Shown here: in pieces, positions 24,401 to 36,955 of the stretch
Layout: every line of letters begins with the position of its first letter
Numbering within the stretch: position 1 is the first letter of the stretch
Origin: Kudoa neothunni
Lineage: Eukaryota > Cnidaria
Assembly (NCBI GenBank): GCA_964304625.1
Contig: OZ199840.1
Coordinates: 7,502,001-7,566,000, forward strand
Length of the DNA stretch: 64,000 nucleotides
Reading direction: 5' to 3'
The notes under the pieces: model-generated
Seen by the model: only the letters and a program-made list of their open reading frames with translations
What the model was told of the DNA's origin: nothing
Database searches by the model: none
Position numbers and translations under genes: made by a program

Positions 24401-27400
24401 AGTCTGTATTTTGGTGTATATGGTGACTATTATTAAATATCTTCTTTTAGAATATTCCTCATAATACTCTAATGGATTATAACAAATTCAATTTGGACAA
24501 AATAAACTACATGTATCTTAAATGTTGCGCTGACCTAAAATTTTTAAAATTGGTCGACACATCCGCAGATCTAAAATTAAATGAATTTAATCATTCAGTT
24601 AACAGATGGATATTTGAGTTTTGCATTGAAAAAGAAATCCATTGTATTAATTGTATAAAATGTGATAATGAGAATGTTATTGCTGTCGTTAACAAGAGTT
24701 ACAAACTTTTCGATATTATTTTGTGTCCCGACCAAAAACAAGCCTTGTCCCAACTTTTCCATTTGAAAAGTCCGAATCAAGCGCTTGAAGCATCGTTAAA
24801 ATTGAAATCATTCAGCTACTTCAATAAACTCATGTCTATGATACATCAAAACAGAATTGAACTAAATAGTAAACAAGCGATTGATACGCTTAATTCTGCA
24901 TGCGGAACAAAGGTAACTTTTGTGTTTGGAAACAGTATCTGTCTCTGCTTAGGTGTTCTCCGGGGTAGAGTGGTTCTTGTAAACCTATAACAACAATCTG
25001 CACAATCGTTTAAATTACCTATCTTTGCAATATTTATTTCATTAAAAACATTAAATTGGTTTATCGGATTCGTTTTGTACATTAATATTAATTTAAACTC
25101 TAACCCCAATTTGGAGATTAGGCACAGATACTATCATTTGGCAACAATTTTTATCGCCATTAATTTTACATAATGGATTTAAACGACTGTTACATCATTT
25201 AGGAGCATGAATGTGTTGTGGCTGATCTGGAGAAACTTGCTTATTTATCCGCGGATCACATGGCAAAGCTACATCAAACCAGCAGTATATATTTGTTAGG
25301 ATTTGATCACATCACTCAATCCCAAAGTTCCCTATGGTTTAACTTGGCAACCTATTTAACTGGTCAGAATCCTTTGAATTTTTATAACACGAACGAGTAT
25401 GTGAATAATATTTTGAGTTCACACGTTTACTACATAGTACTTTATCAAATTAAAGTTGATTCATTAAATGTTGGGTCGATGTAGAGTAAAGTACATTTTT
25501 CCCGTTATCAATATTCTATTCAATGAATTAAACCATAAATATTTAAATCTCATATGAATTCGTTTGATTGATATTTCAGAATTCATTTCATTGTAATTGT
25601 CTATAATTTTTTATCAAGAGAATTTGACTGGTTTTTCTTTAATTTATTTTTATTATACTTTTTCTCGCCTTTTGGGTATTCTGTGGAGTACTATGTGCGA
25701 AGTATAGAATTTTTTTTATTTTCACGTTCTGAAAAGTTTATAATTTTACTTAATTTATTCGTTTGTTTATTTTTTCCTTTAGTTATTTGTATACTATATA
25801 GTTTTGATTTGAAATCCATGATTTTCAATTATTTTGATGGATCTTCCAATTAATTATGAATTCCTTACCAGAATTTAATCCAGTATCTTAACCTAATGTA
25901 TAGAATTAACTCTTAGACAAGGTTTTTTAATTTTTGACTTCAGAGCTTCGAATGCGTAACAATGAGGCTCTCTATCAAAAATCTTTCCAACTTTTGCTCT
26001 ACATCTATCTACTAAAATTACCTTTTATTTTTCGCTCACCTATAACACCTTTTACCTATGTTCAATTTAGGATAGTGTCTATCTATAAAACTAATTTTCC
26101 TGACTCAAATTTGGTTGGATCGCTTGGTGAAGCTCGTTTCAAGAAAATATTTGTCGACTTAAAAAGACATCTTATTCACATTTCATTCGTTGATTATATG
26201 GCATCATCAATGGTGTTTAATGACAAAATAAAATTATTGTTGCCATTTTTTGTTGAAGGAAATTCCGATGTGTTATCGTTTGTGGTTGGTTTGTTCACTG
26301 ATACTCTGTCTATTCAACGAGTTGGTTTGTATGCATATTGTCAGTTTGTTCTATTGAGATCTGTGTCCAACAAATCTATTCCCTCACTTGTATTATCGAC
26401 TATCATAAACTTATTGGTTAGTCAATGTAATTGTGCTAATGCAGTCGAACCTACTACGGGAAATAGAGATACACTGCCAAAATACATTGCAACTCTAAAA
26501 ATGATTCCTGCCCACATGTGGAAGGGTAACATATTTGAATCTTAAAATCGCCTTTTCACACAGACATCGGTTTTAATTTAGACAATTTGGATGAAATAAT
26601 AAATGTGATGGTTCATTTCAAAAACAGTATTCCACATGTTGACGACTCACTAAAAGTTGGTGGTAATGCACTTTTGGATGCAATATTAACCATATTTGAA
26701 AATATTGTATACAAATTCGTCACTGACTACCCACATGATGTGGTTCTTTGTTTGCTCTCCAAGATACTTTCGGTGGATTATTTCAATAGTTCGTCTGGAA
26801 AAAATTCGCCCGGATTTAAATATGTTAAATCTCTGTTGAAGGTCCTTTCAGAAAAATACAATGCATTATTTGACGAATATATCACCTTTTACAATTCTGT
26901 CATCGAATTAGCGCCTTCTGTTGGTGAACAGTGCTACGAATATTTCAAAAGTATTGAGAGTGAGCTTGAAAGGGTAGACGCGTTCTACGAAGAACTGGTT
27001 GAACAACTGGAAGCTAATAGTACAAATTTTAACTATGATACCAGCAAAAGTCAGCTTGAAGGGTTTCGTCTGCTACTTTGGATGCCTACCATCAACCATC
27101 TCAAAAAACTGATGGATTATTATTCTAATATGCAAAATAACGGATCTAGTCTATCAAAGAATCGATCCCAGTTGCTTTCTTCAATACACGTTCATTTTTC
27201 CCAATTGAAGAAAATTGTAGCTTCCATGTATCGCCATAATGGTTCCTCTGCTGGGGGTAATGAGGATATGACGATCTCCTCAACACTGAAATATACACTT
27301 GATCAATTGCACGAAGTAACTCATACTGTTAAGCATGAATCAACTTCTAACTTTCATTTTAATTTTAGCTGATTTCGTCAGCTAACAATTTCGTTACTAA

Positions 27401-30400
27401 AAGGTTATCGAAATGTTCGCTTGCCAACTTTTGTCCCAAATTAGCTCAAACTACTTTCAGTCAATTACGAATCGCATCGAAAAACAATTCACTTGGATAC
27501 GTAATTACTGCAAATCATATAAAACAGTTACGATGGATTAATTTTAATCTATTGAACAATGGAAAAATTTATCCATTTCATTGTCATCAATTATTTTAAT
27601 TAACAACTTACAACCTCTCCATCTATATCCGTAATATTTCCTCGTTAATCATTAATTTAGATTCAAGTCACTGGCGTACATGATTCCTTCAAAGTACTGG
27701 GATCAAAAACAAAACCCAAACAAATGAAATTTTTAACATCAAATGGTCAGGTGATAACCTATCTAATTAAAGGTGGGGAAAATATCAATGCGGATAAACA
27801 TGTGGCATCAATTATGCAAGGAATTTGTGATTTGGATAAATTTATGTAATCAATTATCATGTGTGCACTTTCAATTGTAATTATATTTCATTTAGAAATA
27901 GAGAAAAACGCTTGTTTCGGTTGAATCGTTACCAAATTATTCCTGTTGGAAATAATTGTGGATTAATCGAATATTTGACCAATATCTCTCCTGTCTATAT
28001 GCTTTACAACAAATGTTTAGAATCGAAACGTTCTCACCAACTGTTATATTCTAGCGATTCATCTTCCTCAAAGTCCAATTTCTCTCCAAATATTTCACTT
28101 AAAGGTGGCAGCAATATATCAAACTCATGTGATGAATCTTCATCAATTCTAAATCAATCCTATGTACCTAAAGGTTTGTACGGTAGAAAATTGCTTGAGG
28201 TGACCAGACGTCACAATGAAAATATTGATCTCGGCGACAGATTAAATATTCCTGTTTCGATTTTGAAGGAGGTGTACAATGAAATGTGTCATGAATTTCC
28301 CGATAATCTCATTCAAAAGTAAGTTGTTATATGTGTAATATGTGTGTGGTTGTTAGATTGATTACATGTTGTATATGGAATTCTTTATAGGGAACTATTT
28401 ATTGCATCTAACAGTGCTAGTCAATATGTGAATTCACAGCGATTGTTCACCAGGTCGTGCGCTACTATGAACATTCTTGGATATATTGTTGGTCTGGGAG
28501 ATCGTCATCTTGGAAATATTCTCCTCAACTTCGCCGGCGGTTTCGTTTCTCACATCGATTACAATGTTTGTTTCGATCGAGGAAAGCTCCTCAGTGTGCC
28601 CGAAAATGTCCCCTTTCGGCTCACTCGTAATTTCGTTAAAGCTTTTGGCACCTTTGGATACCAGGTAACCCTCGATTACTTGCTTATATTTCTGTCACTT
28701 ATATTTGGCGACAAGGAAACAGATTTTTAATCAGACTTCTTAGGGTAATTACACTAAAATAAGTAGCTTATTTCTGGAATTTTCTTGTAAACACAACTTT
28801 ATGGTTGAATGTTACCTCTTCAATTGTTATTACGGGGATTGTTCTGAGTGGTCATACAATCAGAGACTTTGCACCTTCAAATCGATGGTGCATACTATAA
28901 ATACAAATGACCAATGTTTACCTTGTCCAGATGTGTCTACTACGGGTGTTATTAGCAGCTCCATTTTACAGCTTAACCAGATTCTTTTTGTTACTCAAGT
29001 GATCAATTCGCTTACGGAGATGTTCAAAATGCATAATTTTTGGATCGAGAACAATATCACATATCGACAACATTACGAGGTAGCTTCTAAAACTAAAACC
29101 AATAGTGTGCCCCGTTCATCCAGCTGCAGTAACAACCGTTCCACATCACCTGCTCCCATCACCAACAATCTCACGGCCAAAGAAAGAGTATTTGTCCGAT
29201 TTGAAGAAGTCTTGGAGTGTTTTGTCACCAACCATCTTAAAAATACCATGTCTTCCAGCGATATGGTTGTCATGGTAGTTATCCAACTAGTTTATCAATC
29301 TGATCTACTGTTTTAGAATGTTGTTTGGGTATTGTTGAGCGTTGCTGACCCCACGTTGGATAATACATTGGTTGGATTTAACAAACTTGATGCTGAAGCA
29401 TTTATGAACCAATGGTAGGTATTCGATGTTGCCGACAGTATGTTCTAATGTGATATTATGGGTGAGCAGGAAAGCCGATACAGATATGCACAAATTGTTC
29501 AGTCTGTTAGTAACCATTTTCAATGAATACGACAACGAATATAAACAAATGATAAATCTGTTTAATCATACCAGTCCTGAGATTTGTTCTAAGCAGTTGG
29601 CAGCATTACAGGCCGAGTATATGGATATATCACTGAAACATAGAGCACTGAGTGAGTCTGTGCCATCTCTACAGAACAAGTATTCAGTACTCACTCTGAA
29701 ATTGACAACCCTTTATGGTATGATTAGTTGTGTTTGGAGTATGATTCCAAAGCGACTATTATTTGAATTTAGAGGGTATGGCTCGTAAAACTTCGATGTT
29801 GGTTTGTTGTTGCGCCTTTTTACGGATGTACAAGGAACAGATTGACGCTATTTCGTGTTTTACTGGACCAGGGAACAACGCTGAAAATCCCAGTAGTTAT
29901 TTCCAACTATCTATTCCGCGTATTATTCTCTAATCGTTAAATTTCAATATAGAAAATTTATTCAAAAACAATGGTATGATAGATCTCACTGGTTATGGAA
30001 GACTGATTGGTTGTGTCAGTATAATATTACGATTTCTAATGAATGTGAGTTTTTTGATTTAATAATACTTATTTAGATTATTAATTAGTTCATTAATTTT
30101 TTATTCTTATTTAATTGTTCTGTCATCAAATGTTTTATTAATCCTTTTAAAATTATTGATTGTCATTCTTTCAATCAATTAGCTATTATTTTTAAATTAT
30201 CAAACGTTTCTATGGCTTTAATTAAAAAATTTTCATGTATTATTTGATTCAATTATTTCGCAGATTAATTAAATGAATATTTTTCGTTGTTTCATTGAGT
30301 AATAATTTTAATCCTTTAATTGATTGATTGGCTATGCAATTATGTAAATAATGAGTCATTTATTTTGTACTTTATTATTTTTGTCTTATAATAATTAATT

Positions 30401-32933
30401 TATGTACTTTTTCCAATCAAATATAATTATAATGATTATTATATTTATTCTATAATTTTAGTGTGTTGTTGATAAACACGTGTATTTAGAGTGACAGTGA
30501 ACTGAATGTGGACTCATCGTTGTCATTGTGTGCAAATGTGTTTGGTGAAATAACAAAACTTTTTTCACTATATGAAGTGACTAGAATAATTTTGATATAA
30601 AATTAACGCTGATAAAGGGATTCTATTACACCCTAAAGACATCGATCCTGCCTTCAATCCAGTATAGGCAGATTTCAATGTCGAGGGATCTGGCCAAATT
30701 TCACAAGAAGTTCAATTCCCTTATAACATCCAATAGCGTTTACAATTCGATTTTGTCGTGGGACGAAGAAATATTCACTGAGAATATATTTTCGTTAAAA
30801 ATTGACGACGAATATTACGAAAAAGAAAGCTCAGTTGAAGAGCTTTATCGCGTAGTCTCAAATATTTACGATGCAATTTTCTGTAGAATGCATCAACCAT
30901 GTATGTTGATATGCAGTTGTTTTTATTATTTACTGACCTAATAATTTAAATTAGACCACACCCTCTTTGAGGCTGTTTTGACGTTGTTCAACTGCATCAA
31001 TAGTACAGTTGCCATAATACAAGATGCAGATAAATGCATTTTAAATGTAAATAAAATTTATTTTTCTTCCGACGTCAATTTTATAATTATCCACTTTTTT
31101 TTTATCGATGTGCTTATAATCCATATTATAGGGTCTTAGGAAAGTAGTTTTTCTTTTCAAAATAGAACAAATCAAATTTTTCTGCAAATTTGCACAAATG
31201 AACCAACTCTTTGAATTAAACATAGTCAACTCTGCGAATTATAAACTAGTTGATCATCGCAGATGGATGATTGATTCGGATTTTATTGATGGATTTCAAC
31301 AGATTCTATCTGCCACATTGTGCACCGTGTACTACGACATACTTATCAAAGTAGTTAGCAGCTACTTGATTGAGTATGTGGCGTCGATATTACTCTCCTA
31401 TGTGAATATCCCTACCGCTCAAATTGAACGAATAATTCAGTCTGATTTGGAAAAAGTGAAGAGCAATTTCAAACCTGTCGACATCAATGATTCGAAAAAT
31501 AATAAAAAAACAAACCATCTCATGAAGATATCCAACTTAATGTCTCTTTGGTCCCAAATTGATACTCTTAAGTGAGGATTATTTTCTATAGTTTTTCGTG
31601 CATAACCTAGCGATTGTTTGCCTTTATTGTTATTGGTATTAGAATAGCTGCAATTTAACAGAATAATTGCTGTTAGCTGTTTATTGTACTTAACGGAATT
31701 CTAATTAATTATTAAAACTTGAAAAATGGTTAATATTATGAATTATCGAATAACTAAAATTTGTTAATTGATTTACACATTATTTACGATATAAATGATA
31801 GAATAATCGCTAATCTTGAGATTTTTGTTATTTTGATGTCAATCTAATTTTCACTTTTAGAATCTATAACATTCAGTTGAGCTCAATAATGAAAGAATGT
31901 GACCTGACCAATTATCGAATGTTTAGGTTTATGGTAACTGTCAGTTTTTCCGAGTTGCAGAAATATTGACATGGTTTTTAGTTTCTCAAACAATTCCTAA
32001 CTCCGAACGTCAACTACCAAGAAGCAATTTCATATTTTAATAGCAAATGTCACTCCTTATCAGTACACTATTGAATTTTTTGACTTAATTCAGCTAATAA
32101 AACACATAGTTTTCTGATGGAGGTACAAAGTTATTAAGAGCGGTATTTAAGTTAAAATACAATATTGAAAACATAAACCTGACTAATGGCAAGGATTCCT
32201 CGTTGAGTTATTACAAGATGGTTAACGATCGTAAAAATATGGTATTTTTATTAGAGTCGGTGGCTCAAATTTGACTTGATTAAATCTTCCTCACATTAAG
32301 GAATTAGAGCAATTACGATCTACTACAATTAACCACCTCTCTAAGGTTGGAGAATTCCTCGGAAAATTTAAAATTGTTTCTACAAATATTTGTCACACCC
32401 CCCTTGACCAGGTCATCACTGGCGCTGAAAAACTAGAAGCCTTCATAAACGATATTGACACTGCTTGTCAAATAGATGAATCAGACGGTATCCCCCATGT
32501 TTACCGCGAAGTACAAGCCTTGATCCGGTCTCATTTGACATTATTGGATGCTGCTGTTAGTTATTTTTCCAACAGTATGTCCTCGAGCGATTGCTCTGCG
32601 GTCGAAATATGTGGTCCTATTCGCGGCGATAAACAACGAAAAGATGCAGGCGATGAGTCTCCTGAAAGTTCTGAATCTGTAGATGAAATAGCTTCCAAAG
32701 TAGGAAAATTGTATGTGCATAATTTGTATGAAGCCACCTGTGTAAACAAGAACAACTTACTCACGATTATCAAGAGAGTTCACAACAAATTTGCTGCCGA
32801 AAGCATTCGACGTGAGTGTGAACTCAAGGAAACGTCTTTCACCTACGAAAGATATGCAAAGATACTAAACAAAAATGCACAAAGTGTTACCAATCTATGT
32901 AAAATGTACGAAGGTTGGACATCTTGGATTTAA
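15452..32933 (+). CDS. SMG1: SMG1, PI3K-related kinase of nonsense-mediated decay, many exons
   Basis: SMG1 phosphorylates UPF1 during nonsense-mediated mRNA decay. The C-terminal half is clear. N-lobe segment VLGSKTKPKQMKFLTSNGQ at about 27,690-27,760 matches the SMG1 text LPTKTKPKKLLFLGSDGK. The catalytic loop and metal motif GYIVGLGDRHLGNILL...HIDYNVCFDRGK lie at about 28,480-28,590, followed by VPENVPFRLTRN, all SMG1-like and intact. The gene ends in a FATC tail, CKMYEGWTSWI, at 32,933; human SMG1 ends LAQLYEGWTAWV. Upstream frames (16-27 kb) are helical, HEAT/FAT-like exons joined by short GT..AG introns, e.g. 24,4xx and 27,847-27,896. The 5' end is less certain; an open, well-spliced exon at 15,452-15,668 containing VDDTSRKQNEIIEQLIKTV is my first exon. 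The largest intron (about 20,778-23,719) carries an IS630-type element. Between kinase and FATC there is a long insertion (28.8-32.5 kb), as in other SMG1 proteins. Confidence 0.9.
17455..17665. repeat. 36-bp tandem repeat, about six copies
   Basis: Units begin near 17459, 17491, 17527, 17563, 17599 and 17634. The recurring text is of the form TTTAATACACTTGCTGGCCT followed by TTTTTAAGGAT. The period is a multiple of three and two plus-strand frames stay open; one reads a repeated TFNTLASLFKD-like dodecapeptide. It lies inside the SMG1 5' region, in either an intron or a lineage-specific coding insert. Confidence 0.8.
20778..23719 (+). other. Largest SMG1 intron
   Basis: The exon containing LEELLVFLEPNYHRH ends at a GT near 20,778. 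The next convincing exon starts after an AG near 23,719 and encodes LFIEELLRWRSDMSADEA. The interval is about 2.9 kb, far longer than the roughly 50-bp introns elsewhere, because of the IS630-type insertion at 21,189-22,515. No other coding signal was seen in it. Confidence 0.55.
21189..22515 (-). mobile_element. IS630/Tc1-like element (copy B) in an SMG1 intron
   Basis: TA dinucleotides at 21187-21188 and 22516-22517 flank 22-bp inverted repeats with one mismatch (left GGGGTTTTCGAGCTTTAACG; right read inverted GGGTTTTTCGAGCTTTAACG). A minus-strand transposase remnant is inside: FVFIDEAGFS (first Asp), SMNKDRMIFYK, VNGEDFKVF, then LDNARIHHYRGL (second Asp), then PFFNPNENVFSKWK (Glu). At least one in-frame stop (after LIKLSS) and one frameshift (between YLSPYF and FNPNEN) break it. 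It is oriented against SMG1 transcription, and its 1327 bp explain much of the unusual intron length. Confidence 0.88.
27660..28663 (+). other. SMG1: SMG1 kinase domain exons
   Basis: Three exons: about 27,660-27,846 (N lobe), 27,897-28,321 and 28,392-28,663. The introns are GTAATC..TAG (50 bp) and GTAAGT..TAG (about 70 bp). The second exon has RYQIIPVGNNCGLIEYL, matching the family's HYSVTPLGTRSGLIQW, and a serine-rich insert at about 28,030-28,150 between N- and C-lobe segments. The third exon carries the catalytic GDRHLGN and the HID metal-binding triplet (the kinase DFG equivalent). All three catalytic signatures look functional. Confidence 0.9.
32520..32933 (+). other. SMG1: SMG1 C-terminal exon with FATC domain
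   Basis: This open stretch runs from a helical region through a Ser/Asp-rich linker to the final about 35 residues of FATC type (NAQSVTNLCKMYEGWTSWI, then TAA). FATC is the obligatory C-terminus of PIKK kinases, which fixes the strand and 3' end of the whole gene. Confidence 0.9.
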
Positions 32934-34806
32934 TAAGTTGCAGAATTCATTAATTACCTACTATCATTACTTCTGCCTTCATGATGAAGTTATCTTGAAG
33001 ATTATTGATGGATGTGCTGAATGCAATCTAAATATCATCTTAAAAATTAAAATTTCGTCATTGAAATTTTGAATTGTGATTAATTATAGAAAACAGAACT
33101 GAAGCTGCAGTCCTATCTAAATCTTTTATCTCGCCTCGAGGTCATGCACGTGTTGCTATTATCTATGCTACGCTCTGTTCTCGTTTGATTGATCTATTTA
33201 TGATTTTTTGCGTTGTTTTATTTTGTGTATTTTTTTTACCGTCTGCCAATCTTAATTTAATGTTGTCAAATCTCATTGTATAAATCATTTTGATGAATTA
33301 TATCAATGATCGTAAACTTGAAAAATCCTGGCGCAGTAGGAAACTTTGTGGCTGTTACGTGAACGAATTGAAAGCATGAGTTTCCTCTATTGTAGATTAT
33401 TTTTACTGCATAAATTTTTTAAAAATTTTTAGATCTGAATTTTTCTATCCGTTTACGTATAACTTATTTTTTTAATAGAGCTATTGAAAAATCCCTAACT
33501 TATATTTCAGCATGTTGAGAAGCAAACCTAACTGAAACACCAAACGTTATGATTAACTTTAAGTATGTGTTCTCCAATTCAAGTCAGGCTTTCATTCTCC
33601 ACAAAGAATTTAGCCTTCATCGTAACCTATTGAATGGTGTGATGAATTCCATCTACAATTTTGGAGACAACTAAAATAACTACGAATAAACAATAAAATC
33701 AAGAAAGCATTACTTTTTTCTTGTGCCTTATCGTGGAATTTTAATTAAACTTTATTATTTACATTCATTTTTTCTAATTTGTTGTTTTTTTCTAAATTTC
33801 AGCTCTAATTACATAATATAAAGTGTTTCATCAAACTTATTTTTATGAAATTTATTTATAGTAACTGTATGAGACTTTATATTTATATAAGTTCATGTTT
33901 TTTTGTTACTAAACTAAAAAATTAGATTATAAATGTATTTTTTGAATAATTCTTTTAGTAATAGGCATTCATAAATAAATTAGGAAGAAATAAAAATAAT
34001 TTTAGCTTTATAGTTTAAAAGTTCGCAGTGAAAATTTTTTTTAATAATGTAAATTATCCTTACACAAGTTACTATAGACTTTCACACTCAGTTTGGAAAC
34101 GCTGACGTATAGGGACAGATAGAGTGCGTTTAATAAATATCTGGCTGCAGGCCTTATCGGTTTTGCATATGAAACGCATTATCAATTAGTTGAATGTTTT
34201 CCTGATGTTAAGCCTCTGTTCAATAATGGGAGCTATGAGTTAGAAGTTTAATTATCATTGAGTTGATTTATCAACGATTAAAATATTTCACCGAGGTAGT
34301 TTCAAACTAAATGCTGGAATTATATTAGAGGCACTAACATAAATAATTTAACTCCATTAAATCATACTTTTTGACGAAATGAGGTTCTCAGTGATAGTTT
34401 GTCTAGAACGTAAATGTATGATGGACCAGACTATCATACTATTCAGAAAAATAAGAGGAAGGTTGAATGGGACCCCTGAAATGTCCATAATGTTTACGGT
34501 TAAGTCTGGTTAGTCATAGTCCCACAATTATATATCCATTTTTAATGAGTTTTGAACTTAAAAACAAAAAAACGTAGTGGGTTTCTTAAATAGTTTCTGC
34601 CAGACATTATTGACTAATCAAGGTTGAGTATCAACTTCCAGAGTGTTTATAGGTGGAGAATAACAACTGTTCATGCAAATAATAATAAAATTAATCAACG
34701 TACTTAGAAAATTGAATTCTAAGAGTCGATAATCAATATTACCTGACCATTTCATATTACGATTTTTAGAATCTTTTTCTAATATAAGTATAATCCCAGG
34801 GTATCC
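32934..34806. other. 3' flank of SMG1, nothing recognised
   Basis: AT-rich with poly-T and poly-A tracts. No gene, repeat pair or RNA was identified. SMG1 polyadenylation signals of the AATAAA type occur, as expected by chance in such DNA, so none is called. Confidence 0.35.
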
Positions 34807-34814
34807 ACCTAAAT

Positions 34815-35387
34815 CAGGGGTCGGGAACCTATAGCTCGTGAGCCAGATGTGGCTCTTTGGATGGCTCGCAGACAGATTTTCGATTTAAAAAAATGGTTCG
34901 GTAAACTTCTTTGCAAATATGCGAAACGTTCAATACGGAAAATCTGTTACCTATTGTATCAAACATTGCAGCGTGCGAGTATTGCTGTAATGGACAATGT
35001 TTTGCACTACGTATGCATGTGAGAAATATTTCTACACCTAAAAGACATAAAAAACAAACTACGGTCACGTTTAACGGATTGGAATATCAACGCCTGCATG
35101 AAATTTAATCTTACCACGTAGCAACCACATTACAAAGTCATATGCAAAACTATGTAGAACCAGACGTCGAATTGATGATGAGAAATATTCTTCATTGATT
35201 AGCAATAGCGTAACGATTCCATTAAAAAGAATTTAATGACTCTTTTTAATTTAAAGTGTCGGGATTATATAAAACGCACACACTTACTTCTATTATTAGT
35301 TTTAAAACATGTGTGGCTCTCATGGAATTAACGTCTAAAAAATATGTGGCCTTTGTGGCTCTCACCAGAAAAATTTCCCGACCCCTG
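34815..35387. mobile_element. Short hAT element with perfect 8-bp target duplication
   Basis: ACCTAAAT occurs on both sides (34807-34814 and 35388-35395). The ends are CAGGGGTCGGGAA and, inverted, CAGGGGTCGGGAA, a 13-bp match. Subterminal GGCTCGTGAGCCAGATGTGG is shared with the copy at 10.96 kb. At 573 bp with no transposase it is non-autonomous. The intact duplication suggests a fairly recent insertion. Confidence 0.93.
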
Positions 35388-35744
35388 ACCTAAATTAATT
35401 TACGAGAGAACATAATGCATGCAACGTTCAAAAACGTTATTTTCTAACGGACTTAAGACCCGTGGATGATAGCACCACGTTCGATTACCCATACAATTTT
35501 ACCTTATATTTACGTCTGTAATTTTAGTTATTTTCTGATATTTATACAAAGCATATTGAAAAAAAGTTATAAGAAATATTGTATTTTACAAAAATACAAA
35601 TTTGTTCTCTAGTCGACTTTGTGGTCCGCGAGATCCAAGATATTTGGATTAGATCTAATTGAATTTTTATGAACATATACCCAAATTAAAAAGTTCTAAA
35701 CATACAACACTAAGAAGATTACTGATAACTACATTAATTAATCC

Positions 35745-35825
35745 TTAATACTTGGGGAAGAGGAACTGAGGGGGTAATTCGTTGTCTGCCGTCAAACCGG
35801 GAATCGTGGTATCCTCGTTATTGGT
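35745..35825 (-). CDS. Possible terminal exon, unknown protein
   Basis: After a pyrimidine-poor acceptor (TTTACAG) an exactly 27-codon, phase-0 stretch encodes a tail containing DTTIPGLTADNELPPQFLFP and ends in TAA. It is markedly less AT-rich than its surroundings, which favours coding. No upstream partner exon was found and the family is not recognised. Confidence 0.35.
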   Translation of the reverse strand, partial: TNNEDTTIPGLTADNELPPQFLFPKY

Positions 35826-36710
35826 CTGTAAATACATAATATAAACTTAAAAAATAGATTAATTTATAAATATATTTTTTTATAAACAAAATTTAAATTC
35901 TTGGATTCTTTTTTAATCAAAAAACATTTATTTCGCAAATTTAACGGTTTCACATATCTAATCTTAAATATAATTTTTCTAATTGGTCCAAATGTGTTAA
36001 TTTGTTATGATGATTGCGAGAGGACACCAAGTAGGACAAGATCGAATTATTTAGAATTGGTTGTTTCAATAATACGGAGATTTTATGAATATTTCAATAG
36101 AATTTTTTAATATTTGAAATATAAATTTTTAATAAATATTTAAGTAGATGTGACAAAAAATTCTGGAATCCTATAGTTCCCTATGTCCGATGAATAATAT
36201 TCATATCCAGTCCATTAGAAGGTTAATAATTCTTGAATGTGAATACTAGGATGAGGCACATAAATTATATTATCTACGTCAATGATTTTTTGAAGTTTTA
36301 AACAAAAAATATCAAATATCCCACAAAATATCTATTTCTTTAGATACCAAGAAAAGTCGGAGTTTACTATAAGAGCTGAGTTTGATTCATTGGAAACGAC
36401 GAAACCTCAGTATGTGTGGATGCTGATACAAAAAAGGTTGATTCATAAATAACCGACTTCAATGCAGGTAAGCCCCAAGGAACAATCCTCGAAGGGATAG
36501 AGTTTGCCATACATCCTCGATAAATGGCATATTTTTAGTTGATTAAGTTAATAGGTATTGTATGAGTGTATGATCCCATAAGGCTGTTTCTGATTGTGTG
36601 ATTGCTAGCCACCTTTTAGTGAACCTCTACAAAACCTACGTAAAAATTACATCACATATGATCATAAATAGTCATGTTCTCTGATTTTCAAACAAGAATT
36701 CACTGGATGC
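35826..36710. other. Intergenic, nothing recognised
   Basis: AT-rich DNA with a 69-codon plus-strand frame at 35901-36110 that has a hydrophobic start but no recognisable domain. A slightly richer patch at 36,350-36,520 has no frame I can identify. Confidence 0.3.
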
Positions 36711-36920
36711 CTAAGCAATGAATTTTAATATTTTATACTAGAATGTGTTCAAACTCCATATGAAAGCGTAATTTCACTTCTAAAGATATGATGAGAGCTT
36801 TTTATTTGTATAAAAGTTTGTTTAGGCAGCGAATTTGAATATTTTATACGAGCTTGTCCTCGAAGCTCCCAGCGGAGAGTAGTAATTCACTTTGAAAGAT
36901 TTGGTGAGTGAATTTTTACA
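36711..36920. repeat. Diverged 111-bp direct repeat, two units
   Basis: GAATTTTAATATTTTATAC at 36720 recurs as GAATTTGAATATTTTATAC at 36831. The following text (AAACTCC / GAAGCTCCC, TAATTTCACTT / TAATTCACTTT) keeps the same spacing. It lies just downstream of the importin gene's stop codon. Confidence 0.5.
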
Positions 36921-36955
36921 TCAAAAAATTGGAGGCGATAAAAGTAATCGTAAAA

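Noticed and set aside
34829-35068. 79-codon minus-strand frame inside the 34.8-kb hAT element
   Set aside because: Its C-terminal part is translated terminal-repeat sequence and the rest has no hAT motif.
36350-36520. Possible gene fragment in a less AT-rich patch
   Set aside because: All frames are interrupted and none shows a recognisable motif.
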